The notes beneath the pieces are model-generated. The model was given only the letters and a program-made list of their open reading frames with translations. It ran no database searches and was not told the DNA's origin. From a bacterium (lineage in GTDB: Bacteria > Cyanobacteriota > Vampirovibrionia > Gastranaerophilales > Gastranaerophilaceae): a stretch of 41,092 nt of DNA. Below, in pieces: positions 1-9,161 of the stretch. Both the position numbers and the translations under genes were made by a program. Each line of letters begins with the position of its first letter. The stretch's first letter is position 1. The stretch is from positions 1 to 41,092 of the forward strand of contig JAAVBM010000117.1 in the NCBI GenBank assembly GCA_014803505.1, given 5' to 3'.

Positions 1-59
1 ATTGCGGTGAAAATACTTGGGGGGCCACCCCCTGGGAAGATAACTAGTTGCCGACACCT
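1..59 (+). rRNA. rrf: 5S ribosomal RNA, 3' end (partial)
   Basis: The first 59 bases read as the 3' half of a 5S rRNA: the GCGGTGAAAATACTTGG segment, the GGGGGGCCACCCCC helix IV hairpin, then GGGAAGATAACTAG and the closing strand GTTGCCGACACC. The 5' half lies outside the window. A rho-independent terminator follows 12 bases later, so this is the end of a ribosomal RNA operon transcribed rightwards. The call rests on recognised secondary-structure layout; the exact 3' end is approximate. Confidence 0.85.
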
Positions 60-70
60 AAATTTAGAAA

Positions 71-106
71 AGAGAATCGTTGATGTTATTCACGATTCTC
101 TTTTTT
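71..106 (+). terminator. Terminator of the rRNA operon
   Basis: A perfect 10-bp stem, AGAGAATCGT (71-80) with ACGATTCTCT (92-101), an 11-base loop and a T6 run. It directly follows the 5S end. Confidence 0.9.
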
Positions 107-124
107 ATTACAATTTATTGGCAT

Positions 125-151
125 AAAAAAAAGAAGCAATTTAATTGCTCC
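125..151 (-). terminator. Terminator-like hairpin on the minus strand
   Basis: On the minus strand a stem of about 9 bp (one G-U pair) with a 3-base loop is followed by eight T. No minus-strand gene lies within 1 kb upstream of it, so what it would terminate is not visible. The remainder of 107-314 holds only AT-rich sequence with a TATAAT at 245-250, a possible -10 box for the gene starting at 315. Confidence 0.4.
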
Positions 152-314
152 TTGGAATTAAGAATAGCTGGAAGTATGAAAAAGATTTTGCAATCCTTTT
201 ATATTATTTAATCTAAAAATTTATGAGTTTACAATTAAACTGTTGTATAATATTTAAATATTAAAATTACCCATATTGGCTATTTATTTTTTTATTTTTG
301 GATATAATTTTTTT

Positions 315-755
315 ATGGCAAAGAGATTGAAAAAAAATAAAAATAATATAAATGTAATAATTACTTTTTTATTTTCATTGGTAGTTACAATTTTGAGTGC
401 TTTATATTTTTCATTAAATTATGTACCTAAGGAACTTTATGAAGAGCAAGTTATGCGTCCCGGAATGCGTGAGGTTTATTATGTCAGCCAGTGGTGTTCT
501 GCTGATTTTGGAAAACAAGAATTTATGTTATGGGATAAGACTAGAGTTGATTGTTTAACTAAGGATTATGCAATAGAATTTGATTTTGCTAAAAAATGGG
601 CAGAAAGTGTTGGACAATCTTTATATTATGCGAAAATGACTGGGAAACAGCCTGCAGTTGCTTTGATATTAACTGATATTAAAGATTATAGATATGTTAA
701 AAGAATTGAACGCTTAGAAAATGGTATAAAAATTTTTATTATTAAAGCGTATTAA
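315..755 (+). CDS. Hypothetical membrane-anchored protein
   Basis: A 146-residue protein of unrecognised family. It opens with a Lys/Asn-rich cytoplasmic stretch (MAKRLKKNKNN), then one hydrophobic segment at about residues 13-36, then a soluble domain with two cysteines, which would face the periplasm if the positive-inside rule holds. I start it at ATG 315 rather than the in-frame TTG at 276, because the TTG adds an aromatic stretch with no ribosome binding site; neither start has a strong Shine-Dalgarno. It stands alone between the rRNA operon end and another small gene. Function unknown. Confidence 0.6.
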   Translation: MAKRLKKNKNNINVIITFLFSLVVTILSALYFSLNYVPKELYEEQVMRPGMREVYYVSQWCSADFGKQEFMLWDKTRVDCLTKDYAIEFDFAKKWAESVGQSLYYAKMTGKQPAVALILTDIKDYRYVKRIERLENGIKIFIIKAY

Positions 756-906
756 TTTTTAAAATTATTTTATTTTTTACTAGAAAAATTAAGCTATGTC
801 TATGTTCGATGTATATTTGCAATGTATAATTTTTGTATAATTTTTACTTGATTTTGATATTTTTTTATTATAGTATTGTTAGGCAATAGATTAGTTGGGG
901 TAAGAG

Positions 907-1143
907 ATGCTGGTTTCCGAAATCGGGTATTTTAGTTCGAATTCTAAGAATTCGTATAAAGTTGATTCTACAAATAAGGTTCAAACTAAATCAAACTTAA
1001 GTGAAGGTTTTGGAAATGTTAATAATATGTTTTTTGCGTTTGCAGATAGGCAAAATTTGTTTACAAGATTGCTATCTTCAGTGACTTCTATATTTACATC
1101 TAAATCAGAGTCTGCTCAAAAATATTTAGATTTTATTGCTTAG
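907..1143 (+). CDS. Small hypothetical protein, 78 aa
   Basis: A short Ser/Asn/Lys-rich protein with no domain I recognise. The first half is polar and probably disordered; the second half (about residues 40-66) has amphipathic character with FADRQNLFTRLL. A purine-rich GGGGTAAGAG precedes the ATG. Two TATAAT boxes lie 70-80 bases upstream (825-840). Its stop overlaps the end of the convergent MFS gene by 4 bases, with no terminator hairpin between them. Real translation is likely but not proven. Confidence 0.5.
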   Translation: MLVSEIGYFSSNSKNSYKVDSTNKVQTKSNLSEGFGNVNNMFFAFADRQNLFTRLLSSVTSIFTSKSESAQKYLDFIA

Positions 1144-2309
1144 ATATTATTTTCTTCAAATAGGTATTTGATTAATCGTGAACAAATTGCCGGAATGACT
1201 GATATTATAACTAAGACAGGTACAATGCTGGTAGCTTGAGCTATATAGCCTATAATTGACATTGCTACGGCAACTATTCCCCATGAAAAACCGTTGATAA
1301 ATCCTCCGATAATACTTTTATATTGCGGTAGAACTTTTTGTGCCATACTCATTGTGATTGGGGTTGCAAACATTGTTATAAATCCCATTAGTGCAAAGAT
1401 AATAAATGAAATTATCGGTAGTGTCTTATAAGTAAGCATAAATAAAAGCATTAGTGGAAATGTTGTTATCATTGAAATATAAAAAACTTTTGCAGTACCA
1501 ATTTTATTTTCAAATTTAGGACTTAATAATGAAGCAATACCGCCTAAAAATAAGAAACCGAATAAAGCTATGCCTATTTCGAATTTTGAATATCCTTGTG
1601 CTTTCCATAAAAATGGTAGTAGAATTGAACAGGACGTGGTGATTAAAGATTTTAGCATTGCTATGATATTTAGAATATTTAATTTTCTATTTGAAAGAAT
1701 ATCAATAAAAGCTTGTTTTAGATTTATATTATTATTTTGAGATTCTGAATTAGAAAATTTTGGAACCATTCTAAACATTAAAGAAGCCCATAAAATGCCT
1801 AATATACATAGTACAGGCATTTTGTTTAATCCAAAATATTGCGCTATTGATGAGGATAACAAGGGTCCTGTTGAATATCCAAGAGTTCCCATTGCAATAA
1901 AAATTCCCATAGTTTTTGCAGTATTAGAAGTTGTAAATTTCGATACTAAACCTAGAGCTTGTGGGTGATATAAGCTGGAACCAAGACTTCCTAGCATGAT
2001 AAATAGAACCATAAGAAGTACGTTTTTTACTGATGGAGCAAATGATATAAATATTGAAGTGCATATTAACCCCCAAAAGATTAGTGCACGTTTTTTCATT
2101 TTATCTGCAAAAAATCCAAAATATGGTTGTAATAGTGATGAAAAAATATGAGAAACACTTAGAATAATTGTTGCAACGGGCATAGATATTTTAATTTGTT
2201 CTGCTATAAATGGCATAATAGGATTTAGAAATCCTGTGTAGATGTCGTTTATAAAATGTGCTCCAGCAAGCCATATTTGGGGTTTTTGTTCTTGTTTATT
2301 GTAAATCAT
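1140..2309 (-). CDS. MFS transporter, Fsr (fosmidomycin resistance)-like
   Basis: A 389-residue major facilitator superfamily protein with about 12 membrane segments in two halves separated by a polar loop (about residues 190-205, SNSESQNNN). The N-terminus (AGAHFINDIYTGFLNPIMPF), the loop with QPYFGFFADK and the LGSSLYHPQALGLVSKFT segment match the Fsr subfamily of drug exporters, whose substrates in other bacteria include fosmidomycin. The actual substrate here is unknown. It reads leftwards and ends against the small gene at 907. Upstream lies a 130-bp palindromic element shared as an intergenic region with dnaK. Confidence 0.8.
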   Translation of the reverse strand: MIYNKQEQKPQIWLAGAHFINDIYTGFLNPIMPFIAEQIKISMPVATIILSVSHIFSSLLQPYFGFFADKMKKRALIFWGLICTSIFISFAPSVKNVLLMVLFIMLGSLGSSLYHPQALGLVSKFTTSNTAKTMGIFIAMGTLGYSTGPLLSSSIAQYFGLNKMPVLCILGILWASLMFRMVPKFSNSESQNNNINLKQAFIDILSNRKLNILNIIAMLKSLITTSCSILLPFLWKAQGYSKFEIGIALFGFLFLGGIASLLSPKFENKIGTAKVFYISMITTFPLMLLFMLTYKTLPIISFIIFALMGFITMFATPITMSMAQKVLPQYKSIIGGFINGFSWGIVAVAMSIIGYIAQATSIVPVLVIISVIPAICSRLIKYLFEENNI

Positions 2310-2341
2310 GTTTTAATTCTCACATTAACATTAAAAAAAAT

Positions 2342-2471
2342 CAATTCGTTGATAAAATATATTATGTAATTCTTAATCTTCATTTCTTTTTCTTTTCTTT
2401 TACGTCGCAATCAAAAGAAAAGAAATAGGCATTATAAATTTACATAATATATTTTATTACTATCTGAATTG
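2342..2471. repeat. Large nested palindromic element with conserved-loop hairpin
   Basis: The outer arms are a perfect 18-bp inverted repeat (2352-2369 with 2440-2457), with CAATTC/GAATTG at the outer edges. The centre is a perfect 13-bp pyrimidine/purine stem (2389-2401 with 2413-2425) closing an 11-base loop ACGTCGCAATC. A second hairpin with the same stem length, loop length and ten of eleven loop bases sits at 40901-40937. It fills most of the 294-bp gap between the MFS gene and dnaK. Confidence 0.8.
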
Positions 2472-2597
2472 TTAATTTTTTGTTTATTTTTTAAGGATTT
2501 TAAAAAATCAGTGTTATAACAATAATATGGAATAAGATTTATACTCTGAATTTAATTAGGAGTGACAAAATTAAATTTATTTAAGTAAAGGAGATAA

Positions 2598-4448
<1,851 letters not shown>

Positions 4449-4471
4449 AAAAATTCTTTAAATAGATAGAT

Positions 4472-4511
4472 AGTCCCAAATCCGAAAATCTCGGATTTGG
4501 GACTTCTTTTT
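4472..4511 (+). terminator. Terminator of dnaK
   Basis: A perfect 14-bp stem (4472-4485 with 4491-4504), a 5-base loop and a T-rich tail TCTTTTT. Confidence 0.95.
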
Positions 4512-4522
4512 GTATATAAAAA

Positions 4523-4628
4523 TAGCCACATGACCGTATTATAAGAAAAATACTACAGTATAATATTTTTTATGGAAAAGATTAATCTTTATATTAGGAT
4601 TTTAATAGCACTAAGATTTTTGTGGAAT
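4523..4628 (+). repeat. Cassette head repeat, copy 1 (promoter plus 5' coding)
   Basis: First of four ~105-bp direct repeats. It begins TAGCCACATGACC, contains the palindrome GTATT-N8-AATAC (4536-4553), then TATAAT (4559-4564), then the ATG only 7 bases later, and runs into the first ~19 codons of the downstream gene. No Shine-Dalgarno is present, so transcription from this box would give a leaderless mRNA. It starts 12 bases after the dnaK terminator tail. Confidence 0.9.
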
Positions 4629-4910
4629 TTTTTTGTAGGTATATTTTTATGTCTTATCGGTGTGTTGTTCTTTAGCAGACAAGAATTTTCGAGTTCTCTG
4701 ATGTATTTATCTCTGGGAATCGTTGCCTCTCTATTTTATATTATTATAGGATTGCTATTGTTTTTTTCTACAAAAAAATATCTGAAAAATATTGATAAAA
4801 GTAAATTTCAATATATCTTTTTATGTTTTAATCTAATAAATTTTGTTGTTTTTTTATTGATATTGATCTTTATAAAATTTGTTTTAATAGAATTGGCCGG
4901 AGTATTATAG
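4572..4910 (+). CDS. Cassette 1, A-type small membrane protein
   Basis: A 112-residue hydrophobic protein with about three membrane segments (residues ~12-33, 43-66, 80-105). The first 21 residues (MEKINLYIRILIALRFLWN) are nearly identical in the four A-type proteins of this array, and a second shared block, KYLKNIDKSKFQ, precedes the last membrane segment. The middle is divergent. It has no Shine-Dalgarno and sits 7 bases after a TATAAT. One base separates its stop from the B-type start. No family recognised; a membrane location is predicted, function unknown. Confidence 0.75.
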   Translation: MEKINLYIRILIALRFLWNFFVGIFLCLIGVLFFSRQEFSSSLMYLSLGIVASLFYIIIGLLLFFSTKKYLKNIDKSKFQYIFLCFNLINFVVFLLILIFIKFVLIELAGVL

Positions 4911-4911
4911 T

Positions 4912-5160
4912 ATGACAAATGAAAAAAATATAAAAATGCTTTCATCTTTTATTGTTTTTGCTCTAGCACATGTTATTTTGAGTTATTGGGGTATTGGCAT
5001 TATTTTGGGACTTTCCATTGTATATTATCTGGAAAAAATGCCAACTATTGCTGATTTTATTTATTTGCTAATTGCAATATATTTATTTTTGAATATCTGT
5101 TCATATTTTGCATTAAGAGTAACATATGAAAGTTATATAAAAGGAAATCCAAAAGTTTAA
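4912..5160 (+). CDS. Cassette 1, B-type small membrane protein
   Basis: An 82-residue protein with two to three hydrophobic segments. Near the C-terminus it has the pattern LNICSYFALRVTYE, which recurs in the other B-type proteins as LxNhhhhFhLxxTh. Unlike the A partner it is preceded by a GGAG at 4896-4899, so it is probably translated by normal initiation from the A-B mRNA. It is followed directly by the next cassette head repeat. Function unknown. Confidence 0.7.
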   Translation: MTNEKNIKMLSSFIVFALAHVILSYWGIGIILGLSIVYYLEKMPTIADFIYLLIAIYLFLNICSYFALRVTYESYIKGNPKV

Positions 5161-5171
5161 AAATAAATTAA

Positions 5172-5277
5172 TAGCCACATGACCGTATTATAGAAAAAAT
5201 ACTACAGTATAATGTTTCTTATGGAAAAGATTAATCTTTATACTAGAATTTTAATAACCTTAAGATTTTTATGGAAT
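5172..5277 (+). repeat. Cassette head repeat, copy 2
   Basis: Second copy, 649 bp after the first. The palindrome GTATT-N8-AATAC is at 5185-5202, TATAAT at 5208-5213, and the ATG comes 7 bases after it. The N8 spacer differs slightly from copy 1 while the arms are unchanged. Confidence 0.9.
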
Positions 5278-5517
5278 TTTTTTTCAGGATGTTTTGTTCT
5301 ATCAACAACTTTAATTGCAGCTTCGCTTACGGATGATTTGCAGATTCGAGCTAATTATTGTATATCTTTTTATTTGATTTATATAATTATAGGCATTATT
5401 TTAGCAATTTTGATTAAAATAAAGTTGAAAGAAATTGATAAACATAATTTTCAGTTTATTTTGTTAGTATTTAATCTGATTATGATAGGTTTACTACTTT
5501 TAATAACTGTATATTAA
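5221..5517 (+). CDS. Cassette 2, A-type small membrane protein
   Basis: A 98-residue paralogue of the cassette 1 A protein. I start it at ATG 5221, aligning it with the MEKINLYTRI start of its paralogues; an in-frame ATG at 5212 lies inside the -10 region and is unlikely. It has three predicted membrane segments, and the KEIDKHNFQF block before the last segment matches KYLKNIDKSKFQ of copy 1. The segment between residues 25 and 60 is unlike its paralogues. No Shine-Dalgarno. Function unknown. Confidence 0.75.
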   Translation: MEKINLYTRILITLRFLWNFFSGCFVLSTTLIAASLTDDLQIRANYCISFYLIYIIIGIILAILIKIKLKEIDKHNFQFILLVFNLIMIGLLLLITVY

Positions 5518-5538
5518 ATTTAACATGGGAGATGATAT

Positions 5539-5859
5539 ATGCAGGATAAAGATAATGTAAATGTTTTTTGCTATTTGACTTTTCTTTTTATCTTACATAT
5601 AGCTATTAACTCAATTAGTGGATTTTTGTTTTCGTTTGACATTCCTAAGGTTAGAGCTTATATAAATTCAGATTATTTATCTCAAGTATATCATTTTTTA
5701 TTAGTCTATTTATTAGTTAATGCTTGTATGCTATTTGCATTAAATACGACATTTAATGAATTTGTACATGGAAGCATTCCTCGTTGGCAAAATATATTAT
5801 CTGCGATTTTGGTTATTTTAATAGTAACCACACCTTTTGTGTTGTTGATAATTAATTAA
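5539..5859 (+). CDS. Cassette 2, B-type small membrane protein
   Basis: A 106-residue protein, longest of the four B types, with about three membrane segments. The shared pattern appears as VNACMLFALNTTFNEF near residues 66-81, and an additional hydrophobic C-terminal segment (about 87-105) is absent from the B protein of cassette 1. A GGGAGATGATAT ribosome binding site precedes the ATG. It is 21 bases downstream of its A partner and is followed within 3 bases by the next head repeat. Function unknown. Confidence 0.7.
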   Translation: MQDKDNVNVFCYLTFLFILHIAINSISGFLFSFDIPKVRAYINSDYLSQVYHFLLVYLLVNACMLFALNTTFNEFVHGSIPRWQNILSAILVILIVTTPFVLLIIN

Positions 5860-5861
5860 TA

Positions 5862-5966
5862 TAGCCACATGACCGTATTATAGAAAAAATACTACAGTAT
5901 AATATTTTTATGGAAAAGATTAATCTTTATACTAGAATTTTAATTGCCTTAAGATTTTTGTGGAAT
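5862..5966 (+). repeat. Cassette head repeat, copy 3
   Basis: Third copy, 690 bp after the second. It has the same palindrome arms, with TATAAT at 5898-5903 and the ATG 6 bases later (one T fewer than the other copies). Confidence 0.9.
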
Positions 5967-6212
5967 ATGTTTCTTCCTTTTTTTCTTATTTTTTATCTTA
6001 CATTTTATAAATTTATTGACGAATTACCTCATTGGATTATTACGCTTGGATTTTCTTTTTTAGTTGTCGTGAGTATTTTTTTTATTGTAGTTTGTAAATA
6101 TTTAAAAGATGTTGATAAGGGGTATTTTCAATTAGGATTTACTGTTAGTAATTTTATTATGTTAATATATTGTTTTGTTTTATTTTATAGTTTAGGAATT
6201 ACGTTATGGTAG
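5910..6212 (+). CDS. Cassette 3, A-type small membrane protein
   Basis: A 100-residue paralogue beginning MEKINLYTRILIALRFLWN, with three predicted membrane segments and the conserved KYLKDVDKGYFQLG block before the third. Its end overlaps the start of the B partner by 7 bases, the tightest coupling of the four cassettes, which suggests translational coupling. No Shine-Dalgarno precedes it. Function unknown. Confidence 0.75.
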   Translation: MEKINLYTRILIALRFLWNMFLPFFLIFYLTFYKFIDELPHWIITLGFSFLVVVSIFFIVVCKYLKDVDKGYFQLGFTVSNFIMLIYCFVLFYSLGITLW

Positions 6213-6463
6213 CAGTACAAATTTTAAAAGGAATAGTTTTAGCATTAGTTTATATCTTTTTTTTAGTTTACATTTATGGGTGTATTTTTTGTGTGTCTGT
6301 TCTGAGTGTTGTTGGTTCTATGAGTGTAGATTCAATTCTTATTAATCACAAGGGGATAATGGATTTAATACAATGTTTAGAGTTATCTTTAATATTTCTT
6401 TTAGCAAATATTTTATTTTACTTTGTATTAAGAACAATACATAATTGGGCAAATAAAGATTGA
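6206..6463 (+). CDS. Cassette 3, B-type small membrane protein
   Basis: An 85-residue protein with an N-terminal membrane segment (about residues 8-38) and a second at about 62-78 carrying the shared pattern LLANILFYFVLRTIHNWANK. That C-terminal block is closest to the one in cassette 4 (NFIIYFVLMAVYNLANK), so the two B genes are probably the most recent duplicates. It overlaps its A partner. Function unknown. Confidence 0.7.
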   Translation: MVAVQILKGIVLALVYIFFLVYIYGCIFCVSVLSVVGSMSVDSILINHKGIMDLIQCLELSLIFLLANILFYFVLRTIHNWANKD

Positions 6464-6480
6464 AGTAATTTTGCAAAAAA

Positions 6481-6586
6481 TAGCCACATGACCGTATTAT
6501 AAGAAAAATACTACAGTATAATATTTTTTATGGAAAAGATTAATTTTTATACTAGGGTTTTAATAGCTTTAAGATTTTTGTGGAAT
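6481..6586 (+). repeat. Cassette head repeat, copy 4
   Basis: Fourth copy, 619 bp after the third. The palindrome arms are conserved, with TATAAT at 6517-6522 and the ATG 7 bases later. Its palindrome spacer is the same as copy 1. Confidence 0.9.
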
Positions 6587-6823
6587 ATTTTTGCTCCCAT
6601 AACTCTTCTTTTTCTTACTATAATAGATGTCATTACTGAGGGATTTCCCGGTTATATTAAATATATTTATTTGATGTCATTATTTATGTTTATTTTGGGT
6701 ATTTTTTTTATATTTGTAACTTTGAAATATTTAAAAAATATTGATAAGAGTTATTTTCAACTTGTATATACAATTTATAATTTTGTTTTATTTTTATTCT
6801 TTATTGTAATTTATTGGGGGTAG
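6530..6823 (+). CDS. Cassette 4, A-type small membrane protein
   Basis: A 97-residue paralogue starting MEKINFYTRVLIALRFLWN, with three predicted membrane segments and the shared KYLKNIDKSYFQLV block. Again there is no Shine-Dalgarno and a TATAAT sits 7 bases before the ATG. The central part (residues 22-60) differs from the other A proteins. Function unknown. Confidence 0.75.
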   Translation: MEKINFYTRVLIALRFLWNIFAPITLLFLTIIDVITEGFPGYIKYIYLMSLFMFILGIFFIFVTLKYLKNIDKSYFQLVYTIYNFVLFLFFIVIYWG

Positions 6824-6832
6824 ATTAGAGTC

Positions 6833-7147
6833 ATGGTAATAAAAACGTCAAATTTAAAAATAATAGCTATAATATTTGCTCTTATATTCCTTGTTATGTA
6901 TATTTTTATACATGCTTTCTTACTTTTATTGAATAGTTTTTGTATTTCTATGGATGTGTTTGGGTTTGTTGATCCGATTCCTTATGCAAGTTTGTCAGAC
7001 TTGAAAAAAGCAATAATATCTAGTCTATATCCAGAATTGCCGGTATATGTTTTAATAAATTTTATAATATATTTTGTATTAATGGCAGTATATAATTTGG
7101 CAAATAAGATATATTATTTAATAAAGAAAAAAGCAAGTGAGCAATAG
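6833..7147 (+). CDS. Cassette 4, B-type small membrane protein
   Basis: A 104-residue protein with two strong membrane segments and the shared FIIYFVLMAVYNLANK block near residues 77-92, followed by a charged tail (YYLIKKKASEQ). A GGGGG-containing ribosome binding site lies about 10 bases before the ATG. The final codons lie inside the left arm of the terminator that closes the array. Function unknown. Confidence 0.7.
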   Translation: MVIKTSNLKIIAIIFALIFLVMYIFIHAFLLLLNSFCISMDVFGFVDPIPYASLSDLKKAIISSLYPELPVYVLINFIIYFVLMAVYNLANKIYYLIKKKASEQ

Positions 7148-7164
7148 TTACTCACTTGCTTTTT
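7131..7164. terminator. Bidirectional terminator closing the cassette array
   Basis: An 11-bp stem (7131-7141 with 7151-7161), a 9-base loop, a T run on the plus strand and an A run upstream that acts as a T run for the convergent minus-strand gene. Confidence 0.9.
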
Positions 7165-7169
7165 GTTTG

Positions 7170-8438
7170 TTACCAAGTTTCTAAAATAGATTTAGGTGTT
7201 TTGGTTATGATTATTTCATAATAAGTTCTTATAGTTTCAAGATCTTGTGCTTGTCTTGCAATTTGAACTTTCCAATCTTTATCATCTTTATTGAAATCAT
7301 ATGTATCAAGTAAAACAGAAATTAAATTTCCTTGTTTATCAATATATGAATATACGATATCTGTATGTCCGATAGACTTTGCTATGTTCTCACTGCTGCC
7401 TAAATATGTACTGCCGCCTTTTATAACTTTACCTTTTTGTAAGTTATCTTTGTTTTTTATATAATAATTTTTTAATTCCGGTGATATTGAAATTTCTTGA
7501 GCAAGATTGCTTTCGGAATTTAAAATAATACCGATTGTATCTGTTTTATCTAATTGATGTTTAACTTTTTTCTGAACAATATTCTGTAATTCTTTTGATG
7601 GCAAGTCTGAGATTTTTCCGACAAGACTTCCATTTTGGGTGATATATTCTTTGCTTGTACTAAAATCATTAGAGGCGGCTTCCCATAAGGCTGCTGCATC
7701 TGGTATTGTGTTATCTATATTGTGACAAAACATTCCTAAATCAACAATTTTTCTAGGAATTTCATAATCTTTTGTGTTATCAACAATCTTTTTTATATTT
7801 TTGCTTATGAATGAGCTATATTCTGGGATGTTACGTTTAGTATTTGCTTGATTGTTTTTTATTAATGGATTTATTTCTTTATTTTGTTTTACGATTTCGT
7901 CAAAGTTAGTTTTTAAATTTTCTAATTCATCAACAACTCCTGCTATATTATTTTGATTATTTAAATATTCTATTCTTGCCATAATTTCTTTATTTTTTTG
8001 GTTTAGTTGTCTCAATGTTGAATATATCTTGTAAATCTTTTCATATTCTTTAGAATCGGTGACCTTTGTAAGGTAATCCAGAGTAAGCTGTTCACGAATT
8101 ATCGATTCTTGCAGCCCTTCTTTAATATTGTTCAATGATTCAATAAGCTCATTTGAATTTGTATTTTTTAATCCTATTTTTTTTAATACTTTATTGATAC
8201 ATTCTCTGGTTTTATCAATGATAGAAAGAGAGTTTTTTGTATCTTCAGGTAAAATTGCTTGATCGTTTACTGAAATTCTACCTTCAAGTTTTTGGAGGGA
8301 ATCAGAATTTTCTTGAGCAGAAGAATTTGAATCTTCAGAAGCTGAAGTTGTATCTGAATTTATGCCACGATAATGTTCTCTTACATTTGTTCCATCTTCT
8401 CTGGTATAACTATTTACATGAATACGTTTGTCTGACAT
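7170..8438 (-). CDS. Coiled-coil protein of unknown function
   Basis: A 422-residue soluble protein without signal peptide or membrane segment. The N-terminus (IHVNSYTREDGTNVREHYRG) is a short conserved-looking tag of the kind I associate with phage and mobile-element proteins (VxSYTRxDGTxV...YR). A Ser/Gln/Asp-rich linker (about 28-55) follows, then a helical coiled-coil region (about 70-215), then a mixed C-terminal domain (about 280-422) with LGSSENIAKSIGHTDIVYSY and LLDTYDFN. GAAAGGATATAAACA precedes the ATG. It is convergent with the membrane-protein array. I do not recognise a catalytic domain; a secreted or injected effector is possible but unproven. Confidence 0.7.
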   Translation of the reverse strand: MSDKRIHVNSYTREDGTNVREHYRGINSDTTSASEDSNSSAQENSDSLQKLEGRISVNDQAILPEDTKNSLSIIDKTRECINKVLKKIGLKNTNSNELIESLNNIKEGLQESIIREQLTLDYLTKVTDSKEYEKIYKIYSTLRQLNQKNKEIMARIEYLNNQNNIAGVVDELENLKTNFDEIVKQNKEINPLIKNNQANTKRNIPEYSSFISKNIKKIVDNTKDYEIPRKIVDLGMFCHNIDNTIPDAAALWEAASNDFSTSKEYITQNGSLVGKISDLPSKELQNIVQKKVKHQLDKTDTIGIILNSESNLAQEISISPELKNYYIKNKDNLQKGKVIKGGSTYLGSSENIAKSIGHTDIVYSYIDKQGNLISVLLDTYDFNKDDKDWKVQIARQAQDLETIRTYYEIIITKTPKSILETW

Positions 8439-8652
8439 TGTTTATATCCTTTCGATTTTTAAGTCCTTAATCTGTTGGCTAAACAATCAGGTACAATATT
8501 AGTTATTCAGTTTTTTATATTCAGGACAGTTTTTTTAATGACTCAATATTTAAGTATACTATTTTTTTATGTTTTGTAAATAGACAAGTGGTTATTTTAT
8601 AAGAAAGTATGTAATTATTGCAAAAAATAATAAAATAATTTAGGATTATTAT

Positions 8653-9144
8653 ATGAATAATGAAGTTTTAAAAAATCTGTCTTATGGTGTGTATGTTGTA
8701 ACGTCGAATTGTGGTGAAACTCCGACCGGTTGTGTTGCTAATAGTTTAATTCAAGTTACATATAATACTGTTTTAGTGAGTATGCATCACGATAATTATA
8801 CAAATAAGTGCATCGAAGAGTCACAAAAATTTGCAGTATCTATTCTTGGAATTGATATAGATAATAAGGTTATTGGAACGTTTGGTTATCGCTCAGCGAG
8901 AGATGTTGACAAATTCAAAGATATAAATACAAAAATAGTAAACGGACTTCATATTATTGAAGATGCTATCGGTTATTTGGTTTGTGATGTCGTTGACAAA
9001 ATGGAAACCGAAACCCATACTCTATTTTTGGGTAAAATAATTGATTGCGAAATGCTTCATGACGAAATTCCAATGACTTACGCTTATTTTCATAAAGAAA
9101 GAAAAGGTAAAAGTCCTAAAAATGCTCCAACTTTTTCGAATTAA
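8653..9144 (+). CDS. Flavin reductase-like FMN-binding protein
   Basis: A 163-residue protein of the flavin reductase-like domain family (split-barrel FMN binding). The N-terminus LSYGVYVVTSNCGETPTGCV, followed by NSLIQVTYN and the internal KFAVSILG, is the classic pattern for this fold, as in the FMN domain of high-molecular-weight rubredoxins and NADH:FMN reductases. Near the C-terminus ETHTLFLGKIIDCE completes the barrel. It likely binds FMN in the cytoplasm and reduces flavin or a partner protein; the partner is not identifiable. An EamA-type transporter follows after 17 bases and may be co-transcribed. Confidence 0.85.
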   Translation: MNNEVLKNLSYGVYVVTSNCGETPTGCVANSLIQVTYNTVLVSMHHDNYTNKCIEESQKFAVSILGIDIDNKVIGTFGYRSARDVDKFKDINTKIVNGLHIIEDAIGYLVCDVVDKMETETHTLFLGKIIDCEMLHDEIPMTYAYFHKERKGKSPKNAPTFSN

Positions 9145-9161
9145 AATATAAGGTTGTGTAA

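Noticed and set aside
2545-2580. ACTC...GAGTG upstream of dnaK as a CIRCE element
   Set aside because: CIRCE needs TTAGCACTC-N9-GAGTGCTAA; here only four bases per arm match and the spacing is wrong.
4536-4553. GTATT-N8-AATAC as an NtcA site (GTA-N8-TAC)
   Set aside because: The GTA and TAC triplets are 12 bases apart instead of 8, so it does not match the cyanobacterial nitrogen-control site.
4523-6586. Four direct repeats considered as a CRISPR array
   Set aside because: The repeats are ~105 bp and spaced by more than 500 bp of coding sequence, so they are duplicated gene heads and not CRISPR repeats.
7170-7330. LLDTYDFN near the C-terminus as a colicin M-type DxYD active site
   Set aside because: The His-Arg that should follow in colicin M enzymes is absent, and the rest of the domain shows no resemblance I can defend.
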